Counted from the first letter of the stretch, positions 45,433-57,770 are shown. The stretch is 64,000 bases of DNA from Imbricaverruca yamaguchii (GCA_034440575.1 JAOTOL010001507.1:366001-430000); one strand, 5' to 3'. Numbers and translations are program-made. Notes: generated from the sequence alone by a model not told the origin.

Positions 45433-45503
45433 GCGAAAACTACGGAAGCTAGAAGCACAACATTGTGAATCAATGTTGTGCTTCTAGCTTCAGTAGTCTT
45501 CGC
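45433..45503. repeat. Long near-perfect hairpin (33-bp arms, 5-nt loop)
   Basis: A perfect 21-bp stem at 45445-45465 pairs with 45471-45491 around a TGAAT loop. The pairing extends outward to 45433-45503 with two mismatches (GCGAAAACTAC against GTAGTCTTCGC). This is the size of a microRNA precursor stem, but it could equally be a foldback made by template switching. No promoter or family evidence. Confidence 0.6.
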
Positions 45504-45762
45504 ACGACAAGCTTTGGTTTTCAGTAGTTTTCACAACAAGCACATCAGTGTGAACTTCTTCACCCTAGGTCAATGCCTTCAGGGTCAAATCAGGTCGAGA
45601 TATGCCATAACACCGTGCCGCCGCTAGATCGCACGGAACGAAGAAGCCTTTGTGAGCTGTCGCATCGCACTCCGGCCGTCTAGTTTGCACCATCACGGCT
45701 CCTATATTTGCAGACGGATTTCGATTTTGTTTGCTGCATGTGACGCGCTGCTTAATTGTTAA

Positions 45763-47876
45763 CACTCGCCCTGGAGGGCCTCTGAAGATTACGTGCACTG
45801 GAGGAGGGCCCGGATTGCGCCCCCTAAGACCTCGGCTCCTACTAACCCGCTCCGTCTTTTCGGTCAAATTCTCACACCCCGTCTCGGGGGGGGGGGGGCG
45901 TTTGAAGACGCCCCGACAAGTTCGAAAGCGCTCGACGAGTGGGGTCCGGGTCCACCCCCGAAAAATGTCCCCCCAAAAGTGACGTCACCAGGGGGGCTAG
46001 ATTTTCACGACTTTTCACGACTTACATTATGTTTTTGACTCTGGGGAGTTCATTTTGGGTATATATGAAAAAAACAACATTTATTTGGAATGAGAAAAGG
46101 ACAGCAAAATCGACCAGGTCTATAATATTGTGCCCCCCCAATTTTTTTTTGAAATTTTAAAATGTTAAGTTTTCAAGTTGTCTTTAATTTTCCTTTTCTA
46201 ATGGGCAGAGCAGACCGAGAAACGTTGTTGGAAGTCAACTTGCCCTAATAAAAAATGCATACTTTAGCCGGAATCCTGTATTTGAACTGTAATTTGACAA
46301 ATACGCAAATTTATGTGTAGTCAAAAACGGGAAAAAATGGAAAATTCAACTCGTACGTTTTGTTTCATCCGTAAAGATAAGCAAACGCTGAATGTTTCAT
46401 TAAAATATCTGTATCCCTTAAAGCATGACGACTGGTTGAACTATTTTGGAGGTGACCTCGCTTGACCTTGACTAACTCGTCGATACTAGGTGATCTGACC
46501 AAACAATTTTGAATCTTCATGTCGAATTGATGTGGGAAAAGGTATGCCAAATTTGGGCGCGCTGCCGCGCGCCTTTCGTCCGCTATCAGCAAAGAACCTG
46601 AGGGGGCCGTTGAAGACCCCCCGGGACGGGACGGGTTAAGGCTAGAGCAACGATGTTCACAGACTGGATCGGCACGATACTGAACTCTATTGTGTTGCAA
46701 ATTTCGTGATCTTAGGTCAATATCTTCAAGGTCAAATGAGGTCACAAAATCAAAATTTCTTGGTTCTGCGTGGCTTGGCTTGTCATGGTTATGGATCGCT
46801 GTGATTGTGTTTAGATGCTCCAAAATTGGCACTAATGATGTTTTGGACATTACTAATGATGCAATATATATGCCAGATAACTAATTTGATCTCAGGTCAA
46901 CTATATTGGAGCACTTTATCAGGTCATTACCTGCTCCATTTACCGGAACCGAACTGCTCCGTTGGGCGACTCGGCACAATCGGCTTCGCGAAGAAAGGAG
47001 TTAAATACATGAATAAAGTATGGAAACGCTTAGGCACACAATGATAAACAGAAGGTTTTCGTAGGTGTAGGGAGTAGCATGCAAAGTGACGTCAATCGCA
47101 TGTCAGTCATTTCCATTTATCACAACAATCCAGCTGACCAAGTTTGATTCCATTACTCTTTCATGAATTTGATCTGACGACCTCGACGACCTAACATGAC
47201 TTTTTAATAACATAGCATAATAATATGCATCAAACAAGTCGCTAGTGTTGTCAAGAACACTTCCCTTTTGCTAATATACGGAAAGCGCATCAGCGCTGGT
47301 CTGGCGCTGCGATTACAAAACATTTAACGGCTCCTAACTTGAAATATTGTCGGGCGATTTTCATTTTTCTTGCTTTAAGCAATTCGCCGATCATTTCCAA
47401 GTAGCTACGCAAAGATTGGCATATATCTACCGGTAAAATCTGGACTTATATACAAAACATCGGAGGGGTGAGCGGATTTCGCCATCCACCCCTCCAGGGC
47501 GTGTGTTAGCCGGTCATGAACTTGACCTGACTTGACGTCGGTGACGTGACATGACTTTGAAACAATGTAGCATAACAATATACATCAGACAAGTCGCTAT
47601 TGTTGCCAAGAACACTTCCTTTTCGCCAACATACGGGAAGCGCATCAGCGCCGATATTTGTGGTCTGGCGCTGATTCTTTTTAAAACTTTAACGACCCAT
47701 AACTTGAGAAAAAAAAAATTCGGTCGATTTATGTTTTTCTTACTTTAAACAACGCGCCGGTCATTTCTAAACAGGTACAAAAGCAATCGCGTATATCGGC
47801 CGGTACAATCTGGAGTTATCTATGAAAAACCGGGGGGTGGGCAGATTTTGCCACCCTCCCCCCTCCATGGCACGTG
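45763..47876 (-). mobile_element. Family A TTAA element, copy 3, hosting a family B element
   Basis: TTAA (45759-45762) precedes CACTCGCCCTGGAGGG. Family A continues to the GACCTCGGCTCCT stretch, is interrupted by a B copy (45846-46635), and resumes at GGCTAGAGCAACGA; copy 1 has an uninterrupted CTGTTAAGGCTAGAGC at this place. The first unit ends near 47516 (TTAG) and the second at TTAA 47877-47880. It meets copy 4 head to head at this TTAA. Confidence 0.8.
45846..46635 (-). mobile_element. Family B TTAA element inserted in family A copy 3
   Basis: Flanks are CTAA (45842-45845, a decayed TTAA) and TTAA (46636-46639). The inverted B right end (CCCGCTCCGTC, then CCCCGTCTCGGGG) is on the left and the inverted left end (GACGGGACGGG) on the right. 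The hairpin GGGGCGTTTGAAGACGCCCC is well preserved at about 45896-45915. Confidence 0.8.
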
Positions 47877-47880
47877 TTAA

Positions 47881-48851
47881 CACGCGCCCTGGAGGGGGAT
47901 AGCGAAATCCGCCCACCCCTCCGATGTTTTGTATATAAGTCCAGATTTTACTGGTCGATATACGCCAGTCTTTGCGTAGCTACTTCGAAATGATCGGCGA
48001 ATTGATTAAAGTAAGAACAATGAAAATCGGCCAAAAACTTTTCAAGTTGGGGCCGTTAAAGTAAAAACAATTCGCAGCGCCAGATCGCAAAAGTCGGCGC
48101 TGATGCGCTTCCCGCATGTTGGCAAAAGGGAACTGTTCTTGACAACACTAGAGACTTGTTTGATGCATATTGCTATGCTATATAATTTAAAAGTCATGTT
48201 AGGTCGCCGAGGTAAAGTCAGGTCAAGTTCATGACAGGCTAATGGAACCAAACTTGTTCAACTGGAATGTTGTCAAAAATGCAAATGACTGTCATGCGAT
48301 TGATGTCACTTGACATACTACTCCCTACACATTTCGAAATCTACTGTTTGTCATTGTGTGCCTAAGCGTTTCCATACTTTATTCATGTATTTCACTCCTT
48401 TGTTTGGGAAGCCGATTGTGGCGAACCGCCCAATGGAGCAGTCGGGTGGGCAGCCCGGTTCCGGTAACTGGAGCAGGTAATGAAATGCTAAAGTGCTCCT
48501 ACATAGGTGACCTGAGGTCAAATGGTGAATCTGGCATCTGTATTGCATCATTAGTAATCCCAAAACATCATTAATGCCAATTTTGGAGCATTTAAACACA
48601 ATCACTGCGATCTATAACATTGACAAGCCAGTCCACGCAAAACCAGAACATTTTATTATTTTGACCTCATTTGAACTTGACGATATTGACCTAAGGCCTG
48701 AAATTCGCACAAAATAAAGTTCACCATCGTGCCCATCCACACTGCGAATTTCGTTGCTCTAGCCTCAGTAGGAGCCGATATCTTAAGGGGGCGGTATCCG
48801 CCCCCAACCCCTCCAGTGCGCGTAATTTTCCTAGGCCAACCAGGGCGAATG
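47881..48851 (+). mobile_element. Family A TTAA element, copy 4
   Basis: It starts CACGCGCCCTGGAGGGGG after the TTAA shared with copy 3, has one unit in place of two, then the tail module, and ends with ACCAGGGCGAATG before TTAA (48852-48855). Together with copy 3 it forms a large imperfect inverted repeat. Confidence 0.8.
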
Positions 48852-48855
48852 TTAA

Positions 48856-50384
48856 CAATGCTCCTGGTTGCATGCTCCGCGTCAGATCATCGTACTGCAC
48901 GGGCGCGTGCGAAGCGCGTCATGGACGAGTTTCATCGACGTTGGGAAGGGCTACTGAAGATAATATTGGTGTCTAGAGGGTGTACCCACAGAGTTGCGTA
49001 GTATGGTAGTTGCGTAGGGAGGCAGTAGGACCCGCTATGGGAGCAAGGCGCGTGGCCGGCGGCGGGGGAGGTGGGGAGGAGAGGGAAGGGTCGAGCTCTG
49101 ACGGTCCGGGCGTGAGGGACGAAGGCGAGTCGCTGCTTCTGCTGAGGTTGGCTACAGAGAGGCCAACCCGGGGCCGGGACCATATGGCTGGTGGGAGCGA
49201 GGTCGGGATGCGGGAATGCCGCGCTGAGCAGCGTGGCGGCGTTGCTGCCTTTCCTTTTCTTCCAACCAGTCTGGTCATCAGGGGAACGAGGCAGGGTGTA
49301 GCTCCTGGCACGTTGCGCAGCGAGGCTCCTCACTTGAGTAGAAGTCCGTGGGGTGGCAAGTAACCAAACCACATGTCATTCATTTGTGACGCATATTAAG
49401 CTAGAATGGTTATGTCATGCTGGGCATCTTTCTTGGCGAGACAAATTATTCTCAAATTGAATTTTGACCATTGCGGACGATAGAAATATCCGAATTTGGG
49501 CCTGAACCCAGGTCAGTAATCTTGACCTTCATGGACATTTACATATAGGAGATTGCTCGTCTTGATTGAAGGTCGGCGTGCTCTGAGCCTGGTGCATATT
49601 TCTCCGAAATGTTCTAATTGGCGACACTCTGAACACAGCACTGCTTTTCACCCATGCCAGATTTATGACTTTTGATGACCCGAACCTGCAATACAAATAT
49701 ACGCAAAATACATGTAAAATAAGCTACTGGAAACCTAGTGTATCATTCGGCCGTTATCACGGGCAAACCTGAAGGGGCTGTTGAGAGCTCCCCGGCCCAA
49801 TGAGGGTTATTAAAAATATAAACGTTATGAAATCGGTATTGCGACGAAGTCCTTAAAAACTACTGCAGTTGTTTCATACTCGAATGAAGACATTTTTACA
49901 ATCGACGTCCCGACTATGTCGGAATGAAGTAATTTCTATCCAAGGACGTGTATTATGGTGGAATGGAAGCAATCTATCATGCGAAAAAGAAACCAATACG
50001 ATGATGGAATTTGTGCAATTCACTGAGCATTATGCAAACCAAACTGACAAATACAAGCGATGTTCATCTTACTAATGTTGAGCTTAATTCCGGTAATTCT
50101 GATCCACACATGCGAAAAGCAAATAACATCACTACATCATGTAGTATTGTGTTGCTCCTCTCTTCGTGATGTACACATCATAACTATTCCGTGTATTATT
50201 GGCACATGAGCAAAGTAATCGAGTGATGAGTCATTATTGGCGAGTTGGTGATGTCGCATGGTGTGAGCCAATTGTTTATTGGTTGGTTCACGACACACTT
50301 TTTGCACATTCACGGCTAATGGCGCCGCCCACACTGTTTCGCCTGTGGGCCGCGGGATTGGGAAATGTCCTGAGTGGCGCTAGA
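48856..50384. other. Unassigned sequence with a GC-rich patch
   Basis: 48900-49370 is GC-rich, with CpGs and purine runs (for example GGCGGGGGAGGTGGGGAGGAG), against an otherwise AT-rich background. Open frames on both strands there show no domain. The patch could be a promoter-like island or captured DNA. The remainder is anonymous. Confidence 0.35.
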
Positions 50385-50456
50385 GTCGAACCCGGGACCT
50401 TTGGTACCCATAGCTCGACACCTTAACCACTCGGCCATCCCCGCCCCTGTGAGCCA
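50385..50456 (-). ncRNA. tRNA-derived SINE head or tRNA pseudogene
   Basis: Minus strand: GGGGATGGCCGAGTGGTTAAGG is a textbook Leu/Ser-type tRNA 5' half with A box. It is followed after about 30 nt by GTCCCGGGTTCGACTC (B box). The T-stem does not close and the anticodon stem does not pair well, so it is not a working tRNA. It sits immediately before the 47-bp minisatellite. Confidence 0.6.
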
Positions 50457-50464
50457 ATTGATGA

Positions 50465-51290
50465 CCAGCCTGACCCACGACACACCTCCGGCCACGGGCA
50501 CCAGCAATACTGCCAATCTGACCCACGACACATATCCCGGCAACGGGCACCACCCACCCTGCCAATCTGACCCACGTCACATATCCCGGAAACGGGCACC
50601 ACCCATCCTGCTAATCTGACCCACGTCACATATCCCGGAAACGGGCACCACCCATCCTGCCAATCTGACCCACGCTACATATCCCGGAAACGGGCACCAC
50701 CCATCCTGCCAATCTGACCCACGTCACATATCCCGGAAACGGGCACCACCCATCCTGCCAATCTGACCTACGACACCATCCGGCAACGAACCCCACCGAC
50801 GCTGCCAGTCTGACCCACGACACACACCAGAAACGGACCCCACCCACCCTGCCAATCTGACCCACGACACCCTCCGGCAACGGACCCCACCCACGCTGCC
50901 AATCTGACCCACGACACCCTCCGGCAACGGACACCACCCACCCTGCCAATCTGACACACGACACCATCCGGCAACGGACCCCACCCACGCTGCCAATCTG
51001 ACCCACGACACCCTCCGGCAACGGACCCCACCCACCCTGCCAATCTGACCCACGACACCCTCCGGCAACGGACCCCACCCACGCTGCCAATCTGACCCAC
51101 GACACCCTCCGGCAACGGACCCCACCCACGCTGCCAATCTGACCCACGACACCCTCCGGCAACGGACCCCACCCACGCTGCCAATCTGACCCACGACACC
51201 CTCCGGCAACGGACCCCACCCACCCTGCCAATCTGACACGCGACACATCTCCCGGCAGCGGGCACCAGCCATCCTGCAAACCTGGCACAC
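50465..51290. repeat. 47-bp minisatellite, about 17 units
   Basis: The unit is CCAATCTGACCCACGACACC followed by a CTCCGGCAACGGACCCCACC block and CACGCTG. Two sub-families occupy separate halves: CATATCCCGGAAACGGGCACC units in 50530-50760 and CCTCCGGCAACGGACC units in 50860-51230. As 47 is not a multiple of 3, the long frames seen on the minus strand cycle through all three phases and are not genes. Confidence 0.88.
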
Positions 51291-51762
51291 GACACGATTC
51301 TCCACATGGATCCCAGCCAGCGAGTCTTGTCGCGTAAATGCATGGTGGCGTGCATGGCCAGTTGCTACTGGGCATGCGCTTTGATGATCTGGAGAGTCCC
51401 GACACTTTGATTTGCTGCCATCGGCACCACAATGGAGAATCAATTTAGGTTGGCCGACGTGAATTGGGTGAGTTCAATGGATGAGGGCCATTGTGGCGTT
51501 GATGCTCCGGAGGCGAAATCAACTTCCAGGGCTTCCCATGTTATATGGCGAGCTTCAGCGATATGTCAACGGGAAGGCCAATGACTGAATTGAGTGAAGT
51601 TAATTTCATTTCACATAAGGCCTGGTATGGCTTCTGTTCATTCATCTGACAGAATGATGAAAATAGTTACTTTTTGTGGCGTCGTCACTGATTGGCCGGA
51701 TATGACGGAAACATTTTTTGAAGCTAGTTTCTATTGGGAGGTGATCCAATCCTTTACCGAAG

Positions 51763-51872
<110 letters not shown>

Positions 51873-52081
51873 TAGACAGAGAGTGACAGAGCCACAGAGA
51901 CAAAAATTGATATATATATTCAAATAAATATATATATATATACCATTGTTTAATACAACGAATAATGGCTCTTAGATGCTCCTGGGTTTTAGACATTGCG
52001 TGAGACGAAATGCACGACCCTCAATATACCAGGAGGTGCTGGGTTTACTCAACATCAAAAGTAGCGTTAGGGATCATGCTA

Positions 52082-52116
52082 TATTACTCAACGTTTCGGC
52101 CAGGGGCCATCATCAG
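52082..52116 (-). ncRNA. Hammerhead-ribozyme-like motif (minus-strand arm)
   Basis: This is the mirror copy of the plus-strand motif: CTGATGA at 52110-52116 and GAAAC at 52093-52097, read on the minus strand, with identical intervening bases. Two identical motifs face away from each other across the palindrome centre. Confidence 0.45.
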
Positions 52117-52130
52117 GAGTGATGGCCCTC

Positions 52131-52165
52131 CTGATGATGGCCCCTGGCCGAAACGTTGAGTAATA
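52131..52165 (+). ncRNA. Hammerhead-ribozyme-like motif (plus-strand arm)
   Basis: CTGATGA (52131-52137) and GAAAC (52150-52154) are separated by TGGCCCCTGGCC, whose GGCC halves can pair as stem II. This is the conserved core order of hammerhead ribozymes. Small type I hammerheads are known in the terminal repeats of Penelope-like elements and in retrozymes. Stem III and the cleavage triplet are not clear to me, so self-cleavage is only a possibility. The same motif is on the minus strand at 52082-52116. Confidence 0.45.
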
Positions 52166-52248
52166 TAGCATGATCCCTAACGCTACTTTGATGTTGAGTA
52201 AACCCAGCACCTCCTGGTATATTGAGGGTGGTACATTTCGTCTCACGC

Positions 52249-52256
52249 AATATATA

Positions 52257-52320
<64 letters not shown>

Positions 52321-52400
52321 TATATACACATGCATGTATATATATACATATATGCATGCAAATATATACATACATATATATACATATATATATATATGAA
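52249..52400 (+). repeat. (TA)n microsatellite and related AT repeats
   Basis: A pure TA run of about 65 bp is followed by interrupted TATACATA-type repeats to about 52400. Tyr/Ile-alternating frames on both strands come from this. Confidence 0.95.
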
Positions 52401-52454
52401 TATATTTAACGACATGATATCCACAGCATAAAGGGTTTTGTCGGTCCTTTGGTC

Positions 52455-55400
52455 GGACCATTAGCGTTCTGAGAGCTCTTTGTTCTAACGAAATACTTTG
52501 GACGTGGTTAGGGCAAGCTTTTAAACACGTCGGTAGTTTTTGTTATATGGTAATTCGTCCAGGTTCTTCAAAGCGTTCCTCTATGCGAAAGTTGACTGGA
52601 GAGTGAGCAGTGGTGTTGGCGTGACATTGTGTGTGCCACCAGCCGACCACTCCGGACGTCACACGCCGGCGGGCCTGCTCGGGGTCGATCGGCATCCCAG
52701 TCTGTCGCGCTCTGTCGTTGCTGAAATGGAATGCGTGACTCTTTCCACTAACCAGATGAAAAAACCGTATTAATCAGAACTATTTCTTGATAACATCACC
52801 TGATGCGACTATTTCAATGAAGATTTCTTTTGAAAGTGGGACGCCGACAAAAACGACAAAATATTACGGGCACATTTTCCGAATATTCCTGCTAGAATCG
52901 GAAGTACACTGGCATTCCCCAGTGAGCTAATGACTTTTATTTGGCGTGTTATGCGACAGATGCATAAGCATTGTGTTGCACTTGGAGATGCGATTGTTAT
53001 AACATCATGTGGCTAGCTCACCCTTTGATATATTTCGTTTTGCTTAACCCATGTCATCTGAACCCGACTCGATGTTCATGTTCATGACTCATTACACACC
53101 AATGACATTGGCTGCCACATTAAGTTGGGCTGAGAGTCGCGTCCAAACCCAGCGTGTACCACGTGAAGCTCCATGCTGACCTGAGCGAAGATGCATCGAA
53201 GTCCCAGCCCAATCGTTCATGTTTGCAACTTGTCATTTAATATTGCGCCAAAACGGCTTGATTGCCAAACACAGAATTCCACTTCTGTGAATGAAGACGG
53301 TGTGGACAGAAGCAGTGCAAATAAACAGCGGCGTGCCGTGGGCGGGATGGCATATGCCAATGGCCAGATGTGAACGTCGGCGGCGATCGATGCAAGCTGT
53401 CCTTAGAAAGGGACGGTGGTTTAGCATGGTGTTTTGAGGAGCGAATGGGAGGAAAAACGTCACCGGGACGACAAAGGAATATATCTACGCGACATTCTGT
53501 CGAAAATGGCGGTAATCAGCTATATTTTGGCTTCTTAGTGGCCAATAACTTGGCCACCAGATAGTCAGATGGGTGGCAATGGAACCATGAGTGCTTCAAT
53601 TCTTGGACCACGACGGCTACAACTAATCGACACTTTAATGGCAAAAGATATGTTAGCCGACCTGCCCGGAACTTGGATAAATGCTCTGTTTCCTCGCTAC
53701 GGACAATATGAAGATGCGAAAAAACTTTGATCTCTTGGTCTTGGGTTAATTTCTCACAACTTCTCAGCTCTTTTCGTGTGATCGCGTTTTTGCGCCTCAT
53801 CCACCAGCATCGCTCCATGGCTCGTAACGTCGCCTACTCTCTGATCCCTGACGTGTCATCGTGAGGACTCCGACCGCAGCGAGCCCGCCAACTGCCGATG
53901 ACGTCACCTGGCTGGCCACCTATTCCTATGAGGCTCCTAGGGGTGAGCCTTTGGCCGATAAATCCCTGAAGCAGAAGGTGGGCGGGTGCACTCGAGCCTT
54001 CCTGGAGTGCAGCTACCTTTTCATGCCGGGGGGATGCATGCTTCCACTGTTCTCCCACACCTGCATCCGCCTCTGATTTGATGATATTTGTGGATATCAC
54101 TTCGTGTTGTGGTAGCAACATTCCGGGGAAATCACATCGTATAATATTCTTACAGTAGGCCATTCTAAAATCTCATTGGTCGAATAGCAGGGAAGCGCAA
54201 ACTGATGGGTGCGATGGTTAAGATGGGATACTTCGTTGAAGAAAATGATGGTCCGTTCACCCTCTCGAGTTGTTTGGCCCAAAACTAAGTATGTCAGGTA
54301 TCTAGCGATCAAACAGACAAACACATTTTGGTGAATACGATTTTGTAGAAGAGTTCTGTGGTTTTTATTTTCCAGTGGATCTGTCGGAAATTTCAACGAA
54401 AATTTGCTTCAAGTTTGTTCATTGTGTTTCTTGTAACTCATGAGCCAATTTTCGCACGAACTGGGCCGGTGGCCATGTAGTGTATAGACATTTAAACATT
54501 CATGTTCGATGATTGGGATGTGAAACGCGGAATTCTGACCTAAATATGCAAACATAAATATGTTTTAATAACGCCAGGTACAAGTACAAAACCAATAGAA
54601 GCGACTTCGTTCACTACTTTCTGAAAATAAACTCATTCAAAGCGTTTCTCATTTAGGCACCAATGCTGTTATGACGCTGCTAAGCCATTCGTGAATTTCT
54701 CCTTGTCAGTCGCCAACGGACAGGGTGAAGGAACAGCGGTTGGGGCGTGCGTTCATCTCTGATTATGCCTCATGTACCTGATTGTGTATAGGAAGGGACT
54801 TTAGGGTTCTGCTCATGATTAGAAACAGCCTGGTAGAGGACTTCCAGCATCCAGAGCAAAACCTCCTCGTCAAAACCATAGCTTCCTTCTCTAGCGATTG
54901 TTAGGCCATGCATTTGTTGTTTGGCAGAGTTCAAGCTTATTTATATGTCATACAAATGTCAAAACCGACTATAATATTACAAATATATTCCTTGACATGC
55001 TCTTAGTTCAGACATCAGACGGATGAATCAGTAATGTCCATAAATCCCCAGCTAGCTGACAATGCTTGAACTATGGAGGTCACCACCTGTCTGCACAAAA
55101 ACGCAACGTAGTACAGGCGCTCGTACAACAAGCACTGACTCTCTCGGCCGATACCAGTGCACGATATTCAGAATTTCAACACATCGGAGCCATGCTGAAA
55201 AATAATGACTATCCTACTTCACTAGTAAATAAAGTATATTAGGGACACAACCGACAAACATATAGCGGATACCAATGCTCAGTTCACAAGTACTCAGGGC
55301 GAAAGGAACCCGACAGACAATACAGACAGGACGGGGAGGATAGACACCAGAGGGTGCGGTCCACCAATACGCGTCACATTTGGGGTGCAAAATAACACCG

Positions 55401-56016
55401 ACCCATCTAGGATTTCTTCTTAAATTGGTGGACAGGGGTAATTGAGCGCCCCGAATTAAATGGTGACCCTCCCATTTCGATCTGACCAACGGCGCGTGCG
55501 TTATAGCCTTGGGCATGTTTTGATGGTCACGATGCAGGGTTAACTTTAAATGGCCATAACTTCTGTTATAAGCAACATAATTGCATAAACAAATATATCG
55601 CTGGATTCGTAATAGACCAAAGATTAAGTTCCAGTGCTTTATTTTAAAATGTGATAAATGATTTTTCTTTGGTCACGTGACCTTAGGTCACGTGACACAT
55701 ATCATATCGAGCGCATGGAAAATATCCAGTTTTTACATTTTTATATCTATATGTAGTATGTTGTCTTTGACTACATAAGACATTGGAGATATGTTTTTTT
55801 CTAGATTTTGTATTAAAAATCAGAGTATGGAGCGATGACGTCGTCAATGGCACCCAATTGTTGGCCACTCTGGGTTGAAGTCAATTTGATTCGTGATCTC
55901 GTAGCCTTGCAACCTTCGAACACCTCGGGTGACCTTATCTGATCTGCATTTTACTTCCATGAACTTGACTGACCTTTGGTGACCTCCTAGTGGTCATTTA
56001 AGCAAAGATTTTACCT
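52455..56016. other. Unassigned sequence (3.5 kb)
   Basis: This is the longest stretch without a recognised repeat. Open frames such as 53834-54163 (minus) and 53516-53818 (minus) show no family motif and no splice-flanked homology I can judge. It may hold host exons too diverged to see by eye, or old repeats. Confidence 0.4.
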
Positions 56017-56020
56017 TTAA

Positions 56021-57221
56021 CACGCACCCTGGAGGGCCTCTGAAAATAACGCGCACTGGAGGGGGAGGGGCGGATTCCGCCCCCACTAAAATCTCAGCTC
56101 CTATGAAGGCAAGAACAACGAAATTCACAGGGTGGATGGGCACCATAGTGAATTTTATTGCGTGCAAGGTTCATGACCTTAGGTCAATATCTTCAAGGTC
56201 AAATGAGGTCAAAATAGCCAAATTATCTGGTTTTGCGTGGCTTGGCTTGTCATTGTTATGGATCACTGTGGTTGTGTTTAAATGCTCCAAAATTGGCATT
56301 AATGATGTTTTGGACATTACTAATGATGCAATACAGATGTCAGATCCGCCATGTGACCTCAGGTCACCTATATAGGAGCACTTTCTTAGGTCATTACCTG
56401 CTCCAGTTACCGGAAACGGGCTCCCATCCCGACTGTTCCGTTGGACGGCTCGGCACAATCGGCTTCGAAAAGAAAGGATTGAAATGCATGAATAAAGTAT
56501 GGAAACGCTTAGGCGCACAATGACAAACAGTAGATTTCGGGATGTATAGGCAGTAACATGTAAAGTGACATCTATCGCATGACAGTCATTTGTATTTATG
56601 ACACATTACAGTTGACCAAGTTTGGTTCCATTAGCCTATCATGAACTTGATCTGACTTGACCTCGGCGACCTAACACGACATTTAAATTATATAGCATAA
56701 CAATATGCATCAAACAAGTCGCTAGTGTTGTCAAGAACACTTTCCTATTGCCAATATAAGGGAAACGCAAACTCCGTTTTTACTTTAACGGCTCATAACT
56801 TAAAAACTTGTCGGCAGATTTTAATTTTTCTTGGTTTAAGCAATGCGCCGATCATTTATAAGCAGGTATGGAAAACATAGCGCGAATATCAGCCAGTACA
56901 ATATGATGGAGTTGTGTACCAGAAATCGGAGGGGTGGACGGATTTCGCCATACGCCCTCTAGGGCGTGTGTTAACCTGTTATGAACTTGACCTGACTTGA
57001 CCTCGGTGACTTGACATGACTCTAGAACAACGTAGCATGACAATGCACATCAAACAAGTCGCTAGCTTTGTCAAGAACACTTCCTTTTGCTAATATACGG
57101 GAAGCGCATCATCGCCGTTATTTGTGATCTGGCGCTGATAAAATTGTTTGATTTTAGCGACCCCTAACTCGAAAATTTTTCTCGAGGGGTGGGCGGATTT
57201 CGCTCCCCTCCAGTACGCGTG
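56021..57221 (-). mobile_element. Family A TTAA element, copy 5 (1.2 kb)
   Basis: TTAA is at 56017-56020 and 57222-57225. It starts CACGCACCCTGGAGGG, followed 25 bp later by a second CGCGCACTGGAGGG, then the GGGGCGGATTCCGCCCC hairpin. It carries the AGGTCA direct repeat (56196-56211). Two unit modules follow; the second is shortened near its right end. Confidence 0.82.
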
Positions 57222-57225
57222 TTAA

Positions 57226-57770
57226 CATTTATTGACTGGAGAAGGGAGATTATAGTTTTTTATGCTGAATTAGAATGCAGTGGCATATTCAATCGTTTGA
57301 GCAACGCTAATAGTCAAGTCCAATAAACGTCCGCATTCCAGATATTTAGTCATTAGTAACAGGTCGTTATGGCTGGAAGGACAACGGTAGATCTCGCCCA
57401 TATTTTTTGTGGTGGTCATGTATGTAGGTATCCAGGAAAACATACACTGATCTGTATACAGACAGGTTTAGTGACAGGTGTAATGTATTGTTCTATGAAT
57501 ACATGCTTCACTGGAGTGGCTACCTAGACACTGATCCATCATTCAACGGCAGACATTGACAGTACAGTACAGGTGGGACCAACATAAACGATACCGACAC
57601 CACAGGGCGACAGAGGATAATTGATGGTTTTGCCACACGTAGACGGTTTATCATAAGCTGTTCGACGAATCAACGCGAAATACAATTTCAAAACCTCGTC
57701 GTTCATCCCATGGACAAAATGAACAGAAGAAACGACTACTACCGGTGCATAGAATGACTTTTAACACGAG
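57226..57770. other. Unassigned sequence
   Basis: Anonymous DNA between two family A copies; no feature seen. Confidence 0.4.

Larger units (their letters stand above)
51995..52252. repeat. 258-bp near-perfect palindrome
   Basis: The left arm 51995-52119 and right arm 52128-52252 are inverse copies with only a few differences, centred at 52123/52124 with an 8-bp spacer. Both arms end in TTGCGTGAGACGAAAT-like sequence and then run into (TA)n-rich DNA. Each arm contains a hammerhead-like motif. Confidence 0.88.

Noticed and set aside
50385..50456. Functional tRNA-Ser or tRNA-Leu gene
   Set aside because: The 5' half is excellent, but the T-stem and anticodon stem do not pair and no clear anticodon loop can be placed. 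It is better called tRNA-derived.
50626..51443. Minus-strand frames of 195-268 codons rich in Trp, Gly and Val
   Set aside because: They follow the 47-bp minisatellite in all three phases, which gives long stop-free runs without coding.
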